Source of the DNA: Akkermansia sp.
Lineage (GTDB): Bacteria > Verrucomicrobiota > Verrucomicrobiia > Verrucomicrobiales > Akkermansiaceae
DNA: 64,000 nt
Direction of reading: 5' to 3'
Assembly (NCBI GenBank): GCA_017477935.1
Contig: JAFVIC010000065.1
Coordinates: 62,001-126,000 of the forward strand
The notes beneath the pieces were generated by a model. That model made no database searches. It was given only the letters and a program-made list of their open reading frames with translations, and was not told where the DNA came from. The position numbers were made by a program, and so were the translations under genes. How positions within the stretch are numbered: the first letter of the stretch is position 1; every line of letters begins with the position of its first letter. Positions 35,420-43,969 of this stretch are shown in pieces.

Positions 35420-37159
35420 TCACTCCCAGCGGGGACGCCGAACGCCCAGCCAGGTCAGGAACAGGCCTACTATGATATGCAGAATCAGAACCAAGCGGCA
35501 GAAATCAGCCCCGGTAAAGGTAGTCTGGACGATGCTCTTGACCGCCTTCAACTCATCCGGCCCCAGGCCGCCCTCTATACTACCGCTCCATGCCCAGTAA
35601 GCAGAGATGAACGGCTGGGTGATCGTCTCGATGGTACCGGGCAGAGCCAGCACCGCCCCGGAAAGCGGCAACTGGAAGCCCACCAGATAAATACTCAGCA
35701 GCGAGGCCTGGTCAGGGGTCTTGCAGTTAGCGGAAATTCCCAGACACACGCTGGTCATGGCAGCATTCGCCAGCAGCAGGAACGACAAGTGGTTCATCGT
35801 GTCGCCGCGGTAAGGCCAGAACCACTCCACGAAGAAATACATCCACAAGCTCTGGATGAGTACCAGCGTGCCCAGATACACAGCCTTCGAGGCCACGTAT
35901 GCCCCTACGCCGGCTCCGGCAAACTTCTCTTTCTCCATAATCAGGCGTTCACCTGCAACCTCGCGGGATGAGTTATTCGCCCCCATCAGCCCGAGCAGAA
36001 TGACCTCAAACATGATGATGCCCGACACCGCCGAGCCAACCCTGGCGCGCACTTCGGCCTGTTCCTGCTGCGCCTGAGCCTCAGCCATGAGGTCTGAGCC
36101 CTGCATGTCGGTCAGGTTCAGCAGCTGGTCCTGCCCCTTGCTGGAGAAAAGTGCCACCAGCACCGGGAAAATCAGAATCATGGCCACCTGCAACATCAGC
36201 TGAGTACGGTCGCGCATGAGGATGGAGAACCGCCGGCGCAGTAATACCCCCATCTGCGTGAAGAACCCGGGGGTGGCGGGGGAGTCTTCCTCCTCCCCGT
36301 CCTCATGGCGGGGACTGGGCGGCGGCGGAGTTTCGCCACGGATAGCGAACTTTTCTATATGTTCGTCCCCCAGCTTGGCATAATAATCTTTGCGGTGCTT
36401 GAGCCAGCTGGCGCTCCATTCTATGGGTTCACGCAGGGCAAGTCTGGGGTAGACTTCCTCAAAATCAGATACGGAAAAGTAGTGAGACATAGCACCGGGT
36501 GAGCCATGATAAGCCAGGTTGCCGCGCACCAGCACCATCACGCTATCGTAAAGCTCCATCTGGGCAAGGCTGTGAGTCACGGAGATGACGATTCGGCCAT
36601 CTTTCATGCTCAGTTCATGCAGCAACTGCACAATCTCACGCTCGGAGCGCGGGTCAAGCCCGCTGGTCACTTCATCGCACAGCAGGATTCGCGGGCGGCT
36701 CACCAGCTCCATGGCCAGAGCCAGGCGGCGGCGCTGCCCACCGGAAAGCAGCTTTACCTGCCGGTCAGCTATCTCGGCCAGGCCGGTTTCAGCCAGCACA
36801 TTATCGATGATGTCATTAAGCTCATCCTCCGGCGCATTCACACGCATGCGGGCCGAGCACTCTACGCTTTCATCCACCGTCAGTTCCTCATAAGCAATAC
36901 TGAACTGCGGCACATAGCCTATCTCATGGGGTTCAAAATCACCATCCTCGCTCAGGTCGCGCCCCTCCCAGAAGAAAGAACCGTCCGTGGTTTCCTTAAT
37001 ACCGGCGATAGCTTTCAGCAGCGTGGTCTTACCACAGCCGGACGGGCCCACGATTGCCATGAAATGCCCTCGCGGCACACAGAAATTCACATTGTTGAGC
37101 AGAAATACACTCTCCTCACCATTATCTACCTCCAGGCATATATTTCGAGCTTCAAGCAT
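35420..37159 (-). CDS. ABCG-like half transporter (ATPase fused to ABC-2 permease)
   Basis: A 579-residue protein. The ATPase comes first: Walker A GPSGCGKTT near 39, the signature LLSGGQRRRLALAMEL near 140, Walker B ILLCDEVTSGLDP, and the H-loop SVTHS. A charged linker follows (about 270-300), then an ABC-2-type membrane domain with about six helices (about 310-575). The order ATPase-permease is that of ABCG/White-type exporters; the substrate is unknown. It seems to lead an operon with two unknown envelope proteins and gluQ. TATAAT lies only 3 bases before the ATG, too close to be its -10 box if the start is right. Confidence 0.86.
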   Translation of the reverse strand: MLEARNICLEVDNGEESVFLLNNVNFCVPRGHFMAIVGPSGCGKTTLLKAIAGIKETTDGSFFWEGRDLSEDGDFEPHEIGYVPQFSIAYEELTVDESVECSARMRVNAPEDELNDIIDNVLAETGLAEIADRQVKLLSGGQRRRLALAMELVSRPRILLCDEVTSGLDPRSEREIVQLLHELSMKDGRIVISVTHSLAQMELYDSVMVLVRGNLAYHGSPGAMSHYFSVSDFEEVYPRLALREPIEWSASWLKHRKDYYAKLGDEHIEKFAIRGETPPPPSPRHEDGEEEDSPATPGFFTQMGVLLRRRFSILMRDRTQLMLQVAMILIFPVLVALFSSKGQDQLLNLTDMQGSDLMAEAQAQQEQAEVRARVGSAVSGIIMFEVILLGLMGANNSSREVAGERLIMEKEKFAGAGVGAYVASKAVYLGTLVLIQSLWMYFFVEWFWPYRGDTMNHLSFLLLANAAMTSVCLGISANCKTPDQASLLSIYLVGFQLPLSGAVLALPGTIETITQPFISAYWAWSGSIEGGLGPDELKAVKSIVQTTFTGADFCRLVLILHIIVGLFLTWLGVRRPRWE

Positions 37160-37256
37160 GGTATTATATTCCTATCGTGCAAATCATATCAAAACGACCG
37201 CCGCTCTGCAAGCTAAAAATCCGCCACAGCTACCACAAAAACCCTGAATTCAACAA

Positions 37257-37283
37257 CCCCGGTTACCTGTTACGCAACCGGGG
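37257..37283 (-). terminator. Possible terminator hairpin after the YlbF-family gene
   Basis: CCCCGGTT (37257-37264) pairs with AACCGGGG (37276-37283), 33 bases after the stop on the minus strand. The following sequence has only a short T-rich stretch, so termination strength is doubtful. Confidence 0.4.
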
Positions 37284-37316
37284 CCGGATTCTATCTTATC
37301 AAAACGCAGCTTCTGC

Positions 37317-37907
37317 TCAGTGGCGACCGCACTTGCACTCATGCCCTTCACCGTGACCGCCACAGCACTCGCCATCGCCATGGCCACCGCAGCACTCATG
37401 GTCATCGCCATGGCCGCCGCACTTGCACTGGTGCTCGCCTTCGCCATGGTTCTTGCAGTCGCTCTCGCAGTCATCGCAGTTGCCGGAGCAACCGCCACCG
37501 CAGGAGCAGCTCACCTGCTGAGACATAGAATCAGCCACCTCTTCATCAGTGGGGGCAGCCCCCTTATCGATAGCAATGCAAAGGTACTGATTGACCGTAG
37601 AAAGCAGTTCATCAAGCTCCTGACGGGCTTCGAGGAACCCCTTGCAGATGAGGTTTTCCACTACATCCTGACGCAGGCGATCAAAGGTGGCAATCTCTTC
37701 TTCGGAGGGGGGCATGCCCTCCATGTGCTTGTTGCGCAGCTTCTCGCCGTACTCATTCACCTTGCGGAAAAGGTCGGTAGCAGCAGGGTTCTGGTAGAAA
37801 AGGCCGATGCGGGCGCGGGCAGAAACGACCTTCTGGCTGGCAGCAAATGCGTTTGCCAGGTCGGTGGTGAGCTTCACAAGCTCCGGGGTAAGAGATGTAT
37901 TTGCCAT
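37317..37907 (-). CDS. YlbF/YmcA-family protein with a Cys/His/Gly-rich tail
   Basis: A 196-residue protein. Residues 1-130 are helical and fit the YlbF/YmcA family (LANAFAASQKVVSARARI..., FRKVNEYGEKLRNK..., GFLEARQELDELLSTVNQYL). The final 60-65 residues are extraordinarily rich in Cys, His and Gly, with near-repeats CCGGHGDGECCGGHGEGHEC and many CxC and CC pairs. YlbF and YmcA act in an RNA-processing complex with RNase Y in Bacillus; some family members carry C-terminal metal-binding extensions. The tail looks like a metal-binding module (zinc, iron-sulfur or copper). ATG 37907 fits its own promoter. Confidence 0.75.
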   Translation of the reverse strand: MANTSLTPELVKLTTDLANAFAASQKVVSARARIGLFYQNPAATDLFRKVNEYGEKLRNKHMEGMPPSEEEIATFDRLRQDVVENLICKGFLEARQELDELLSTVNQYLCIAIDKGAAPTDEEVADSMSQQVSCSCGGGCSGNCDDCESDCKNHGEGEHQCKCGGHGDDHECCGGHGDGECCGGHGEGHECKCGRH

Positions 37908-37917
37908 AACGCCGCAT

Positions 37918-37946
37918 ATTCTACCACAGCCCCTCCGGGCATGCAA
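37918..37946 (-). promoter_or_regulatory. Promoter of the YlbF-family gene (near-leaderless)
   Basis: On the minus strand, TTGCAT (37946-37941) and TAGAAT (37923-37918) are separated by 17 bp. The -10 box ends 10 bases before the ATG at 37907. Confidence 0.7.
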
Positions 37947-38004
37947 TACCTTTGGCAATGGCTGACGCAGTTACTGGCCACCCTCGGCACTCAGGAAACC
38001 GCTA

Positions 38005-38829
38005 TCACCACCCCATTTTGGCACGCAGGCGTTCGGCATAGTCGTGGTTGGGCAGGCAGAGCAGCTTCAACCCGACAGCAGCCTTGCGCACGGTGAGCAT
38101 ATCGTTCACATTGATAGGGCGAGCACTCTGACCATCGATGGAATAGATGATAGACTCCTCCGCCCGGCCACGTCGTGCAACAGGGCGGAGCGTAATTTCA
38201 AGAGAATCAGGCACAACGATAGGGCGGCTGTTGAGACTGTGGGGGCAGATGGGAGTCAGCGTCACCACCTCGGCACTGGGCCAGAGCAAAGCCCCGCCGG
38301 CAGAGAGCGAATAGGCGGTCGAACCGGTGGGCGTAGCCACCAGCACGCCATCCGCGTGGTAGCAATTGAGTAGCCGCCCGTCAAGCTCAACGTCCACATC
38401 AATCATGCGGCCGGTCTGCGCACGCATGAGCGAAAGCTCGTTGAGTGCGTAGCAGGGGGCATATTCCTGCTGCCCGCTGCGCTGAACAACTTGCAACAAT
38501 GAGCGTTGCTCAACAGCATAGGAGCCATCCGCCAAAGCCGATATAAGGGACCGGTATTCGTTATTGCTGCAAGTGGTCAGAAAACCGAGGTGCCCGGTGT
38601 TGATTCCCGCGAGAATCATGCCGCGGCGGGCGGCTTGCTCCGCCACGGACAACATGGTACCATCTCCCCCCAGGCACACCAGCACATCAGGCGCACTCGC
38701 AGCACCCGGATCATACGCAGCGACTTGTAACCCGGCGGCCTGACAGGCAGCGGAGAAACGCTCGGCAACCACATCATTGGCACGCGAGGGCATGCCGACA
38801 TGTAACGCCACAGTGTTGATGGGGGACAT
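38005..38829 (-). CDS. nadK: NAD kinase
   Basis: A 274-residue ATP-NAD kinase, which makes NADP from NAD in the cytosol. Signatures are VCLGGDGTML (54-58 the GGDGT motif), GINTGHLGFLT, ALNELSLMRA, DGVLVATPTGSTAYSLSAGG, and PICPHSLNSRPIVVPD. The length is typical. It starts 26 bp after argB, and the corA-argB-nadK order suggests co-transcription. The next gene (YlbF family) has its own promoter. Confidence 0.95.
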   Translation of the reverse strand: MSPINTVALHVGMPSRANDVVAERFSAACQAAGLQVAAYDPGAASAPDVLVCLGGDGTMLSVAEQAARRGMILAGINTGHLGFLTTCSNNEYRSLISALADGSYAVEQRSLLQVVQRSGQQEYAPCYALNELSLMRAQTGRMIDVDVELDGRLLNCYHADGVLVATPTGSTAYSLSAGGALLWPSAEVVTLTPICPHSLNSRPIVVPDSLEITLRPVARRGRAEESIIYSIDGQSARPINVNDMLTVRKAAVGLKLLCLPNHDYAERLRAKMGW

Positions 38830-38855
38830 GACCGGGCAGGCGGATTCTGCTGATT

Positions 38856-39764
38856 TCAGCGCTGTTCGCGCACAATTTCGGTGCCGATACCTTCGGGCGT
38901 GAAGATTTCGAGCAGCAGGGTGTGCGGCAAGCGGCCGTCCACAAAGTGCACTTTACGCACGCCGGCGTTCAGCGCATCCACCGCGCTCTTCACCTTGGGT
39001 ATCATGCCGCCGGAAATCACGCCTTCATCTATCAGCTGGAAAGCCTCCTTACGATTGATACTCTTAACGATGGTGGTCGGGTCCTTCGGGTCGAGCATCA
39101 GACCGGGCACGTCGGAGATGTAGACGAGTTTAACAGGTTTCAGCTCACAGGCAAGCGCAGCAGCCGCAAGGTCGGCATTCACATTGAGCGACTGGCGTGT
39201 ACCAAGCTCACGGGCAAGCGGGGAAATCACAGGGGTAAGCTGCAGGGAGAGCGCTTCCTCTACACGGCTGAGCTGGCTACCAATCACCCGCCCCACCATG
39301 CCGATGTCGATGGGGTTACCCTCGGCGTCTTTCTCCATCAGTTTTTCACCCACAAAGACATTCGTACCGGGAATACCGACAGCCTTGCCGCCGGCGGCGC
39401 GCATCATTTCCACCAGGCCGGGATTGATGGTACCGGAAAGCGTGCGCTCCACGATGTCAATAGCCTCGGGCGTAGTGACGCGCAGACCGTTGACGAAGCG
39501 GGCCTCAAGCCCGGCCTCCGTCATGGCCTTCGAGATGGCCTTGCCGCCGCCGTGTACCACAACGGGGTTCATGCCCATGGCTTCGAGCACCACGATATCG
39601 CGCATGAGCGACTTCACCAGCTCAGGGTCATCCATAGCGGAGCCGCCGAACTTAATGAGAATGGTTTTGTCGCGGTAGGACTGCATGTAGGGCAAAGCCT
39701 CGATGAGAATGTCGGCCTTGCGGATTTCCTCTTCGGGTTTAATGACCTTTCGTGTGCTGATCAT
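38856..39764 (-). CDS. argB: Acetylglutamate kinase
   Basis: A 302-residue ArgB, the second step of arginine synthesis from glutamate. Signatures are TILIKFGGSAMDD, VVLEAMGMNPVVVHGGGKAIS, FVNGLRVTTPEAIDIVE, and VYISDVPGLMLDP followed by GGMIPKVKSA near the C terminus. The N-terminal helix is the extended type seen in arginine-feedback-inhibited forms, but sensitivity cannot be judged here. Other arginine genes are not in the window. It follows corA by 10 bp. Confidence 0.95.
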   Translation of the reverse strand: MISTRKVIKPEEEIRKADILIEALPYMQSYRDKTILIKFGGSAMDDPELVKSLMRDIVVLEAMGMNPVVVHGGGKAISKAMTEAGLEARFVNGLRVTTPEAIDIVERTLSGTINPGLVEMMRAAGGKAVGIPGTNVFVGEKLMEKDAEGNPIDIGMVGRVIGSQLSRVEEALSLQLTPVISPLARELGTRQSLNVNADLAAAALACELKPVKLVYISDVPGLMLDPKDPTTIVKSINRKEAFQLIDEGVISGGMIPKVKSAVDALNAGVRKVHFVDGRLPHTLLLEIFTPEGIGTEIVREQR

Positions 39765-39774
39765 GGCGTGTGTG

Positions 39775-40764
39775 TCAGATATAGCGTTTGAGTTTGAAGA
39801 TGATAAGAGGGATGGCGCCTGCCAGTATCATCATGACAATCGAAATCCAGAACCCCCAGGGGGAGTGCAGCAGGGGCATGTGGTCGAAGTTCATGCCGAA
39901 TATACTGGCGATAAGCGTGGGCGGCAGAAATACCACGCTCATGATGGTGAAAACCTTCACGATATCGTTCTGCTCGATATTGATGAGGCCGAGCACGGCA
40001 TCAAGCATGAAGTTAATCTTGTTGGACAGGAAAGAGGCGTATTCCGACAGTGAGTTCACGTCTCGCGAAACAGGGCGCAGCGGCACATACAGGCTGTCGT
40101 GTGCGCCACCGCACGAATCCTCATTGCCGGCAAAGGTAATCATACGCAGCAGGTTGACCAGTGCATCTCGCTGCCGGGTAATAAGGTCACCCACTCGGCC
40201 AAGTTCTTCAAGAGCATCACGCAGGTCATCCGTATCGGGCGATTCTTCTTTCTCCCGGCGGCGGCGGGGCGAAAGAAACACTTTCTTGGAAAGAGAGTCA
40301 AGATCAGCCCCGAAACGCTCAAGAACGTCCGCCTGGCGGTCAACCAGAGATTCAAGCAGACCGATGAAGACCAGGTCGCGGTTGGTGTCCTGACGGCGCA
40401 GCAGTTGCTGAGCAAACATGCGGAAGGAGTACGAATCCGTATGGCGAATGGTAATGAGCACCCGTTCCTTCAGGATGAAGGTGATTTCAGCAATGATAGG
40501 TTCATCTGTCTCCACTCGGGAAAGCACGGTAGTGGTCATGAAGCGCGCACCGTCTTCACAATACAGTCGCGATGTAGCCTCAATTTCGCGCATTTCATCC
40601 TTGGTGGGCATTTCAATGGCGCAAAGAGTTTCGGCGTAGCGCAGCTCCTCAGCCGTGGGGGTCAGCAGGTCAATCCAGAAAATTCCGCTAACCTGTCCGC
40701 CCTGCTCTTCCAGGCCGACCGTACGGGTTATTCCCTGCTCCGATTGTGAATAGATGCGAATCAT
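39775..40764 (-). CDS. corA: CorA-family magnesium/cobalt transporter
   Basis: A 329-residue inner-membrane channel-type transporter. The large cytosolic N-terminal domain (about 1-265) includes a coiled coil. Two C-terminal membrane helices (about 270-290 and 304-325) flank the selectivity motif GMN (290-292). The periplasmic loop FDHMPLLHSPWGFW follows. The family carries Mg2+, sometimes Co2+ or Ni2+. It appears to be the first gene of the corA-argB-nadK unit; a weak promoter (TTGATT at 40810, CATACT at 40787) is possible. Confidence 0.93.
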   Translation of the reverse strand: MIRIYSQSEQGITRTVGLEEQGGQVSGIFWIDLLTPTAEELRYAETLCAIEMPTKDEMREIEATSRLYCEDGARFMTTTVLSRVETDEPIIAEITFILKERVLITIRHTDSYSFRMFAQQLLRRQDTNRDLVFIGLLESLVDRQADVLERFGADLDSLSKKVFLSPRRRREKEESPDTDDLRDALEELGRVGDLITRQRDALVNLLRMITFAGNEDSCGGAHDSLYVPLRPVSRDVNSLSEYASFLSNKINFMLDAVLGLINIEQNDIVKVFTIMSVVFLPPTLIASIFGMNFDHMPLLHSPWGFWISIVMMILAGAIPLIIFKLKRYI

Positions 40765-40891
40765 ACCCCTTTGTGCGAGTTAGTATGCCCTTTTCATGCG
40801 CAAAAATCAAGTACAATCTCGCGCAGCCCATGCAGACAGCCACTTTTTTAGCTTTTTTTACATAAACTCTGCCCGATTTTCCATTTATTGA

Positions 40892-40920
40892 TTGACTCGA
40901 CAGCCCGCGTGATATAGTAT
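40892..40920 (+). promoter_or_regulatory. Promoter of the PUR-alpha-like gene
   Basis: TTGACT (40892-40897) and TAGTAT (40915-40920) are separated by 17 bp. The GTG start lies 41 bases beyond, giving a normal leader. Confidence 0.65.
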
Positions 40921-40961
40921 GTCAATAAGGGTGCGTACAACAGCGCTGCCCGTTCAGAAAA

Positions 40962-41168
40962 GTGGAAGACGATATCATTTGCACAGAAAAAATCATCGCG
41001 GATCGCAAGACCTTTTTCATCGACCTCAAAAGCAATGCCAGAGGCAGGGTGGTTCGTATCACAGAAAAAGTGAGCTCCAACCGTGACCGGATTATGGTGC
41101 CCGCCGAAATTCTTGACGACTTCATCGAAGCTCTGCAAGACATTCGGAAAGCCAATCTCGAAAATTAA
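40962..41168 (+). CDS. PUR-alpha-like nucleic-acid-binding protein (DUF3276)
   Basis: A 68-residue protein in one PUR-like repeat: IICTEKIIADRKTFFIDLKSNARGRVVRITEK followed by DRIMVPAEILDDFIEAL. This strand-strand-helix pattern matches the DUF3276/PurA family of small single-stranded nucleic-acid-binding proteins found in Bacteroidetes, Verrucomicrobia and spirochaetes. The only start is GTG 40962, since an in-frame stop lies at 40926-40928. A promoter and a leader of about 35 bases precede it. The target is unknown. Confidence 0.8.
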   Translation: MEDDIICTEKIIADRKTFFIDLKSNARGRVVRITEKVSSNRDRIMVPAEILDDFIEALQDIRKANLEN

Positions 41169-41274
41169 CGGCTTCCACAGCTCGGCTGCGTGACAAAATT
41201 TGTTAGTCATGCCCGAATTTCCTCAAATACATAGTGTTATGGCGGGTTTTTGCCTGAAGTTCCGCACTTTAGGC

Positions 41275-41303
41275 TTTACAAGTGCTGTACAAAAGTGTTT
41301 AAT
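41275..41303 (+). promoter_or_regulatory. Possible promoter of glgA-GH57
   Basis: TTTACA (41275-41280) and TTTAAT (41298-41303) are separated by 17 bp, 63 bases before the glgA ATG. A Shine-Dalgarno-like AGGAAAG at 41358-41364 supports a conventional leader here, unlike the leaderless genes elsewhere. Confidence 0.4.
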
Positions 41304-41366
41304 AGGGCAGACACTGGGGCAAAAGTCACAGTGTGCAGGAAAACCAACGAAACAATGAGGAAAGTT

Positions 41367-42665
41367 ATGAGAAGGATAAAAGTATTAAAATTAGGCTGGG
41401 AGTTCCCGCCGCTCATCAACGGTGGGTTGGGTGTTGCCTGCATGGGAATTTCCCGTGCGCTGTCGCAGAAGGTTGACTTGTCTGTCATTGTTCCCAAAGC
41501 GAAACCCGGTGCAAAGTATGACGGTTTCGGTCTGGTGGGGATCAACAATCTGGAATACCAGGAAATGGAGACCCTGGAAGAGGGTTACACGTATGAGAGT
41601 TTCTCGGTAGTGGGCAAGGCCCCGGTCAATCTCGACCCCTATGCCTGCGAAGAAGGTACCCCCGGTAACATCATTTTCACGAAAGAGGGTAAACTGCTCT
41701 TCTCGAAGGTACACAAGGCAGATCTGGCACTCTTCACGGGCAAGGAGGATTTGTACGCCGGTGACCTGGCCCGCAAGGTGATAGAGTTCTCGAAAATATG
41801 TGCCGTCATGGCCCGCAACTACGATTTCGATATCGTGCACGCCCACGACTGGATGACCTACCTGGCCGGCGTGGAGGTGAAGAAAGCCACGGGCAAACCG
41901 TTGGTGGTGCACCTGCATGCCTCTCAATTCGACCGCGCGGGGGCTGATGCACGCGGCTGGATTTACGACATCGAGAAATACGGCATGGAGCAGGCAGACG
42001 CGGTGATTCCCGTATCGAAATACACGGGCACGGTGGCAGCGGGTCACTACGGCATTGACCCCGCCAAGATATTCCCCGTGCACAACGGTGCCGACCCGGT
42101 ACACGTGTTCCACACCAAGAAAAAGTTCCCGGAGAAACTGGTACTTTTCCTGGGTCGTCTGACAGCGCAGAAGGGGCCGGAGTTCTTCCTGCAGATTGCA
42201 GCCAAGGTTCTCGAGCAGACCGATAACGTGCGCTTTGTGATGGCCGGCACGGGTGAAAAACTGCGCCAGCTCATCGAGACCGGGGCCTTCCACGGCGTGG
42301 GTGACCGGTTCCACTTCACGGGTTTCCTCAACAAGCAGAAGGTGAATGAGCTGCTGAGCATGACCGATGTGTACTGCATGCCCTCGGTGTCTGAGCCCTT
42401 TGGCCTGTCCGCCCTCGAAGCCGCACAGTTCAACATTCCGGCCGTCATCTCGAAGCAGAGCGGCGTGGCCGAAGTCATGAAGGGTGCACTGAAAGCCGAC
42501 TTCTGGGATGTGAACATGATGGCCAAACACATCGTTGACCTCATCACCGATGAAGAGCTCTACCGCAAGGTTGCCGAGCAAAGCGCCCAGGACATTAAGA
42601 ACTCCAACTGGGAGACGGCGGCAGACAAGATGCTGCGCGTCTATCACCACGTGCTCGGCTGGTAA
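41367..42665 (+). CDS. glgA: Glycogen synthase-like glycosyltransferase (GT4/GT5)
   Basis: A 432-residue GT-B glycosyltransferase. The N terminus LGWEFPPLINGGLGVACMG is the GlgA KxGGL-type substrate-binding region. HAHDWMTYLAGV and HLHASQFDRAGADA mark the acceptor domain, and GRLTAQKGPEFFLQIA and EPFGLSALEAAQFNIP mark the nucleotide-sugar domain. It would elongate alpha-1,4-glucan. It pairs with the GH57 gene 27 bp downstream, the usual Bacteroidetes/Verrucomicrobia glycogen arrangement. ATG 41367 follows AGGAAAG; ATG 41355 would add four residues. Confidence 0.87.
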   Translation: MRRIKVLKLGWEFPPLINGGLGVACMGISRALSQKVDLSVIVPKAKPGAKYDGFGLVGINNLEYQEMETLEEGYTYESFSVVGKAPVNLDPYACEEGTPGNIIFTKEGKLLFSKVHKADLALFTGKEDLYAGDLARKVIEFSKICAVMARNYDFDIVHAHDWMTYLAGVEVKKATGKPLVVHLHASQFDRAGADARGWIYDIEKYGMEQADAVIPVSKYTGTVAAGHYGIDPAKIFPVHNGADPVHVFHTKKKFPEKLVLFLGRLTAQKGPEFFLQIAAKVLEQTDNVRFVMAGTGEKLRQLIETGAFHGVGDRFHFTGFLNKQKVNELLSMTDVYCMPSVSEPFGLSALEAAQFNIPAVISKQSGVAEVMKGALKADFWDVNMMAKHIVDLITDEELYRKVAEQSAQDIKNSNWETAADKMLRVYHHVLGW

Positions 42666-42692
42666 AAGAACCCCTTACCCTGCAAGGAAAAC

Positions 42693-43877
42693 ATGAATAT
42701 CTCACTCACCTTCCACGCGCACCAGCCGAACCGACTGATACCGTACGACTTCTTCAAAATCGGCGAGCATGCGTTCTATGAGGACGACCACATGAACGGT
42801 CGTGTGCTCAGCGAGGTGGCCGAGCGCTGCTATCTGCCGGCCAATCGACTGATGAAGCAGCTCATCGAGCTGTCGGACGGCAAGTTCAAGTTCTCTCTCG
42901 CCATCTCAGGCGTCATACTCGAGCAGGCCAAATACCACCGCCCCGACCTCATCACCTCCTTCCGGGAGCTGGCTGAGACCGGTTGCGTGGAGTTCCTGGC
43001 CATGCCGTACTACGCCTCTCTGGCCTCGCTCTACTCCACGGGTGAATTCGCCGAGCAGGTGGAGGAACACTGCGACCTCATCGAGGAGCTCTTCGGCCAG
43101 CGCCCGACCGTACTCTGGAACACCGGCATGCTCTACAGCAACGCCATTGCCGCCCAGGCCTACGACATGGGGTTCGAGGGAATCGTGGCTGACGGCAGCA
43201 GCCGCATGATGTCCAACCTGCACCCCAATGAGCTGCAGTGCGCACCGCTCATCGCCAAGACCAAGACTCTGGTGCGAAACCGCCACCTCTCCAACGACCT
43301 GGCCAACCGCCGTACCGACCCCAGCTGGAGCGAGTACCCCCTCTCTCCCTACACCTTTGCCGACTGGCTCAGCCAGCAGCAGGGACAGGTGGTTAACCTC
43401 TCCATGGACTACGAGACACTCGGCGAACGCCAGCCCGACACCACGGGTGTGTTCGAGTTCTGGCGCAGCATGATTATGGCCGCCCTCTTCGCCGGCAACA
43501 ACTTCATGACCCCGACGGAGTGCGTGCGCACCTTCCCCTCAACCGGTACGCTTGATGTTCCAGCCCCCGTGAGCTGCTCCACCTTCGGCACCACCACTCA
43601 CTGGAACGGCAACGCCATGCAGAAGGAGGCGCTCAAGAAAATCTATGACCTTGAGACTCCGGTGAAAGCCAGCGAGGATCGCGATATGATTCACGTATGG
43701 CGCAAGCTGCAGAGCGCCGACCACTTCCACTACATGGAAAAGAGCAACGGCTTTACCCCCTATCCATCGCCCTACGACGCCTACATTTACTACATGAATG
43801 CGCTGGCCGACCTGCAGATTCGCGTCAAACAGGAGGCTGAGCTCATCCACAAGGCTCGCAAGGCCACCACCGCCTGA
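42693..43877 (+). CDS. GH57 alpha-amylase-like protein, probable loss of the catalytic nucleophile
   Basis: A 394-residue GH57 barrel protein. The N-terminal HAHQPNR motif (8-13) and the acid/base region MDYETLGERQ (Asp239) match the GH57 alpha-amylase group. The nucleophile region reads LWNTGMLYSN, where active members have NTEL; Gly145 thus stands at the Glu position. GH57 alpha-amylase-like homologues lacking catalytic residues are known in the literature. It follows glgA by 27 bp, so it is probably co-transcribed and tied to glycogen metabolism, perhaps as a binding or regulatory partner instead of a hydrolase. Confidence 0.85.
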   Translation: MNISLTFHAHQPNRLIPYDFFKIGEHAFYEDDHMNGRVLSEVAERCYLPANRLMKQLIELSDGKFKFSLAISGVILEQAKYHRPDLITSFRELAETGCVEFLAMPYYASLASLYSTGEFAEQVEEHCDLIEELFGQRPTVLWNTGMLYSNAIAAQAYDMGFEGIVADGSSRMMSNLHPNELQCAPLIAKTKTLVRNRHLSNDLANRRTDPSWSEYPLSPYTFADWLSQQQGQVVNLSMDYETLGERQPDTTGVFEFWRSMIMAALFAGNNFMTPTECVRTFPSTGTLDVPAPVSCSTFGTTTHWNGNAMQKEALKKIYDLETPVKASEDRDMIHVWRKLQSADHFHYMEKSNGFTPYPSPYDAYIYYMNALADLQIRVKQEAELIHKARKATTA

Positions 43878-43898
43878 CATCAGCTTTAGGCAGGCAGA

Positions 43899-43950
43899 CT
43901 GACGGCTCTCGACTTTCGGAAAGTTTCCGGGGTTAAGAGCCGTCAGTTGT
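43899..43950 (+). terminator. Intrinsic terminator after the glgA-GH57 operon
   Basis: CTGACGGCTCT (43899-43909) pairs with AGAGCCGTCAG (43936-43946), and an inner GGAAA/TTTCC pairing lies between them. TTGTTTAT follows the stem. Confidence 0.8.
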
Positions 43951-43969
43951 TTATAACTTCATCTCCCCC

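Noticed and set aside
37163-37168. TATAAT just upstream of the ABCG-like gene as its -10 box
   Set aside because: It ends 3 bases before the ATG and no -35 lies at a 16-18 bp spacing, so the start codon would fall before +1. The real promoter is unclear.
41204-41258. Possible hairpin or small RNA between the PUR-alpha-like gene and glgA
   Set aside because: The pairing GCCCG/CGGGT has a loop of about 30 bases and is too weak to call, although a short T run follows.
41391-42650. 419-codon minus-strand ORF opposite glgA
   Set aside because: Shadow of the glycogen synthase gene; the translation is His/Val/Gly-rich without motifs.
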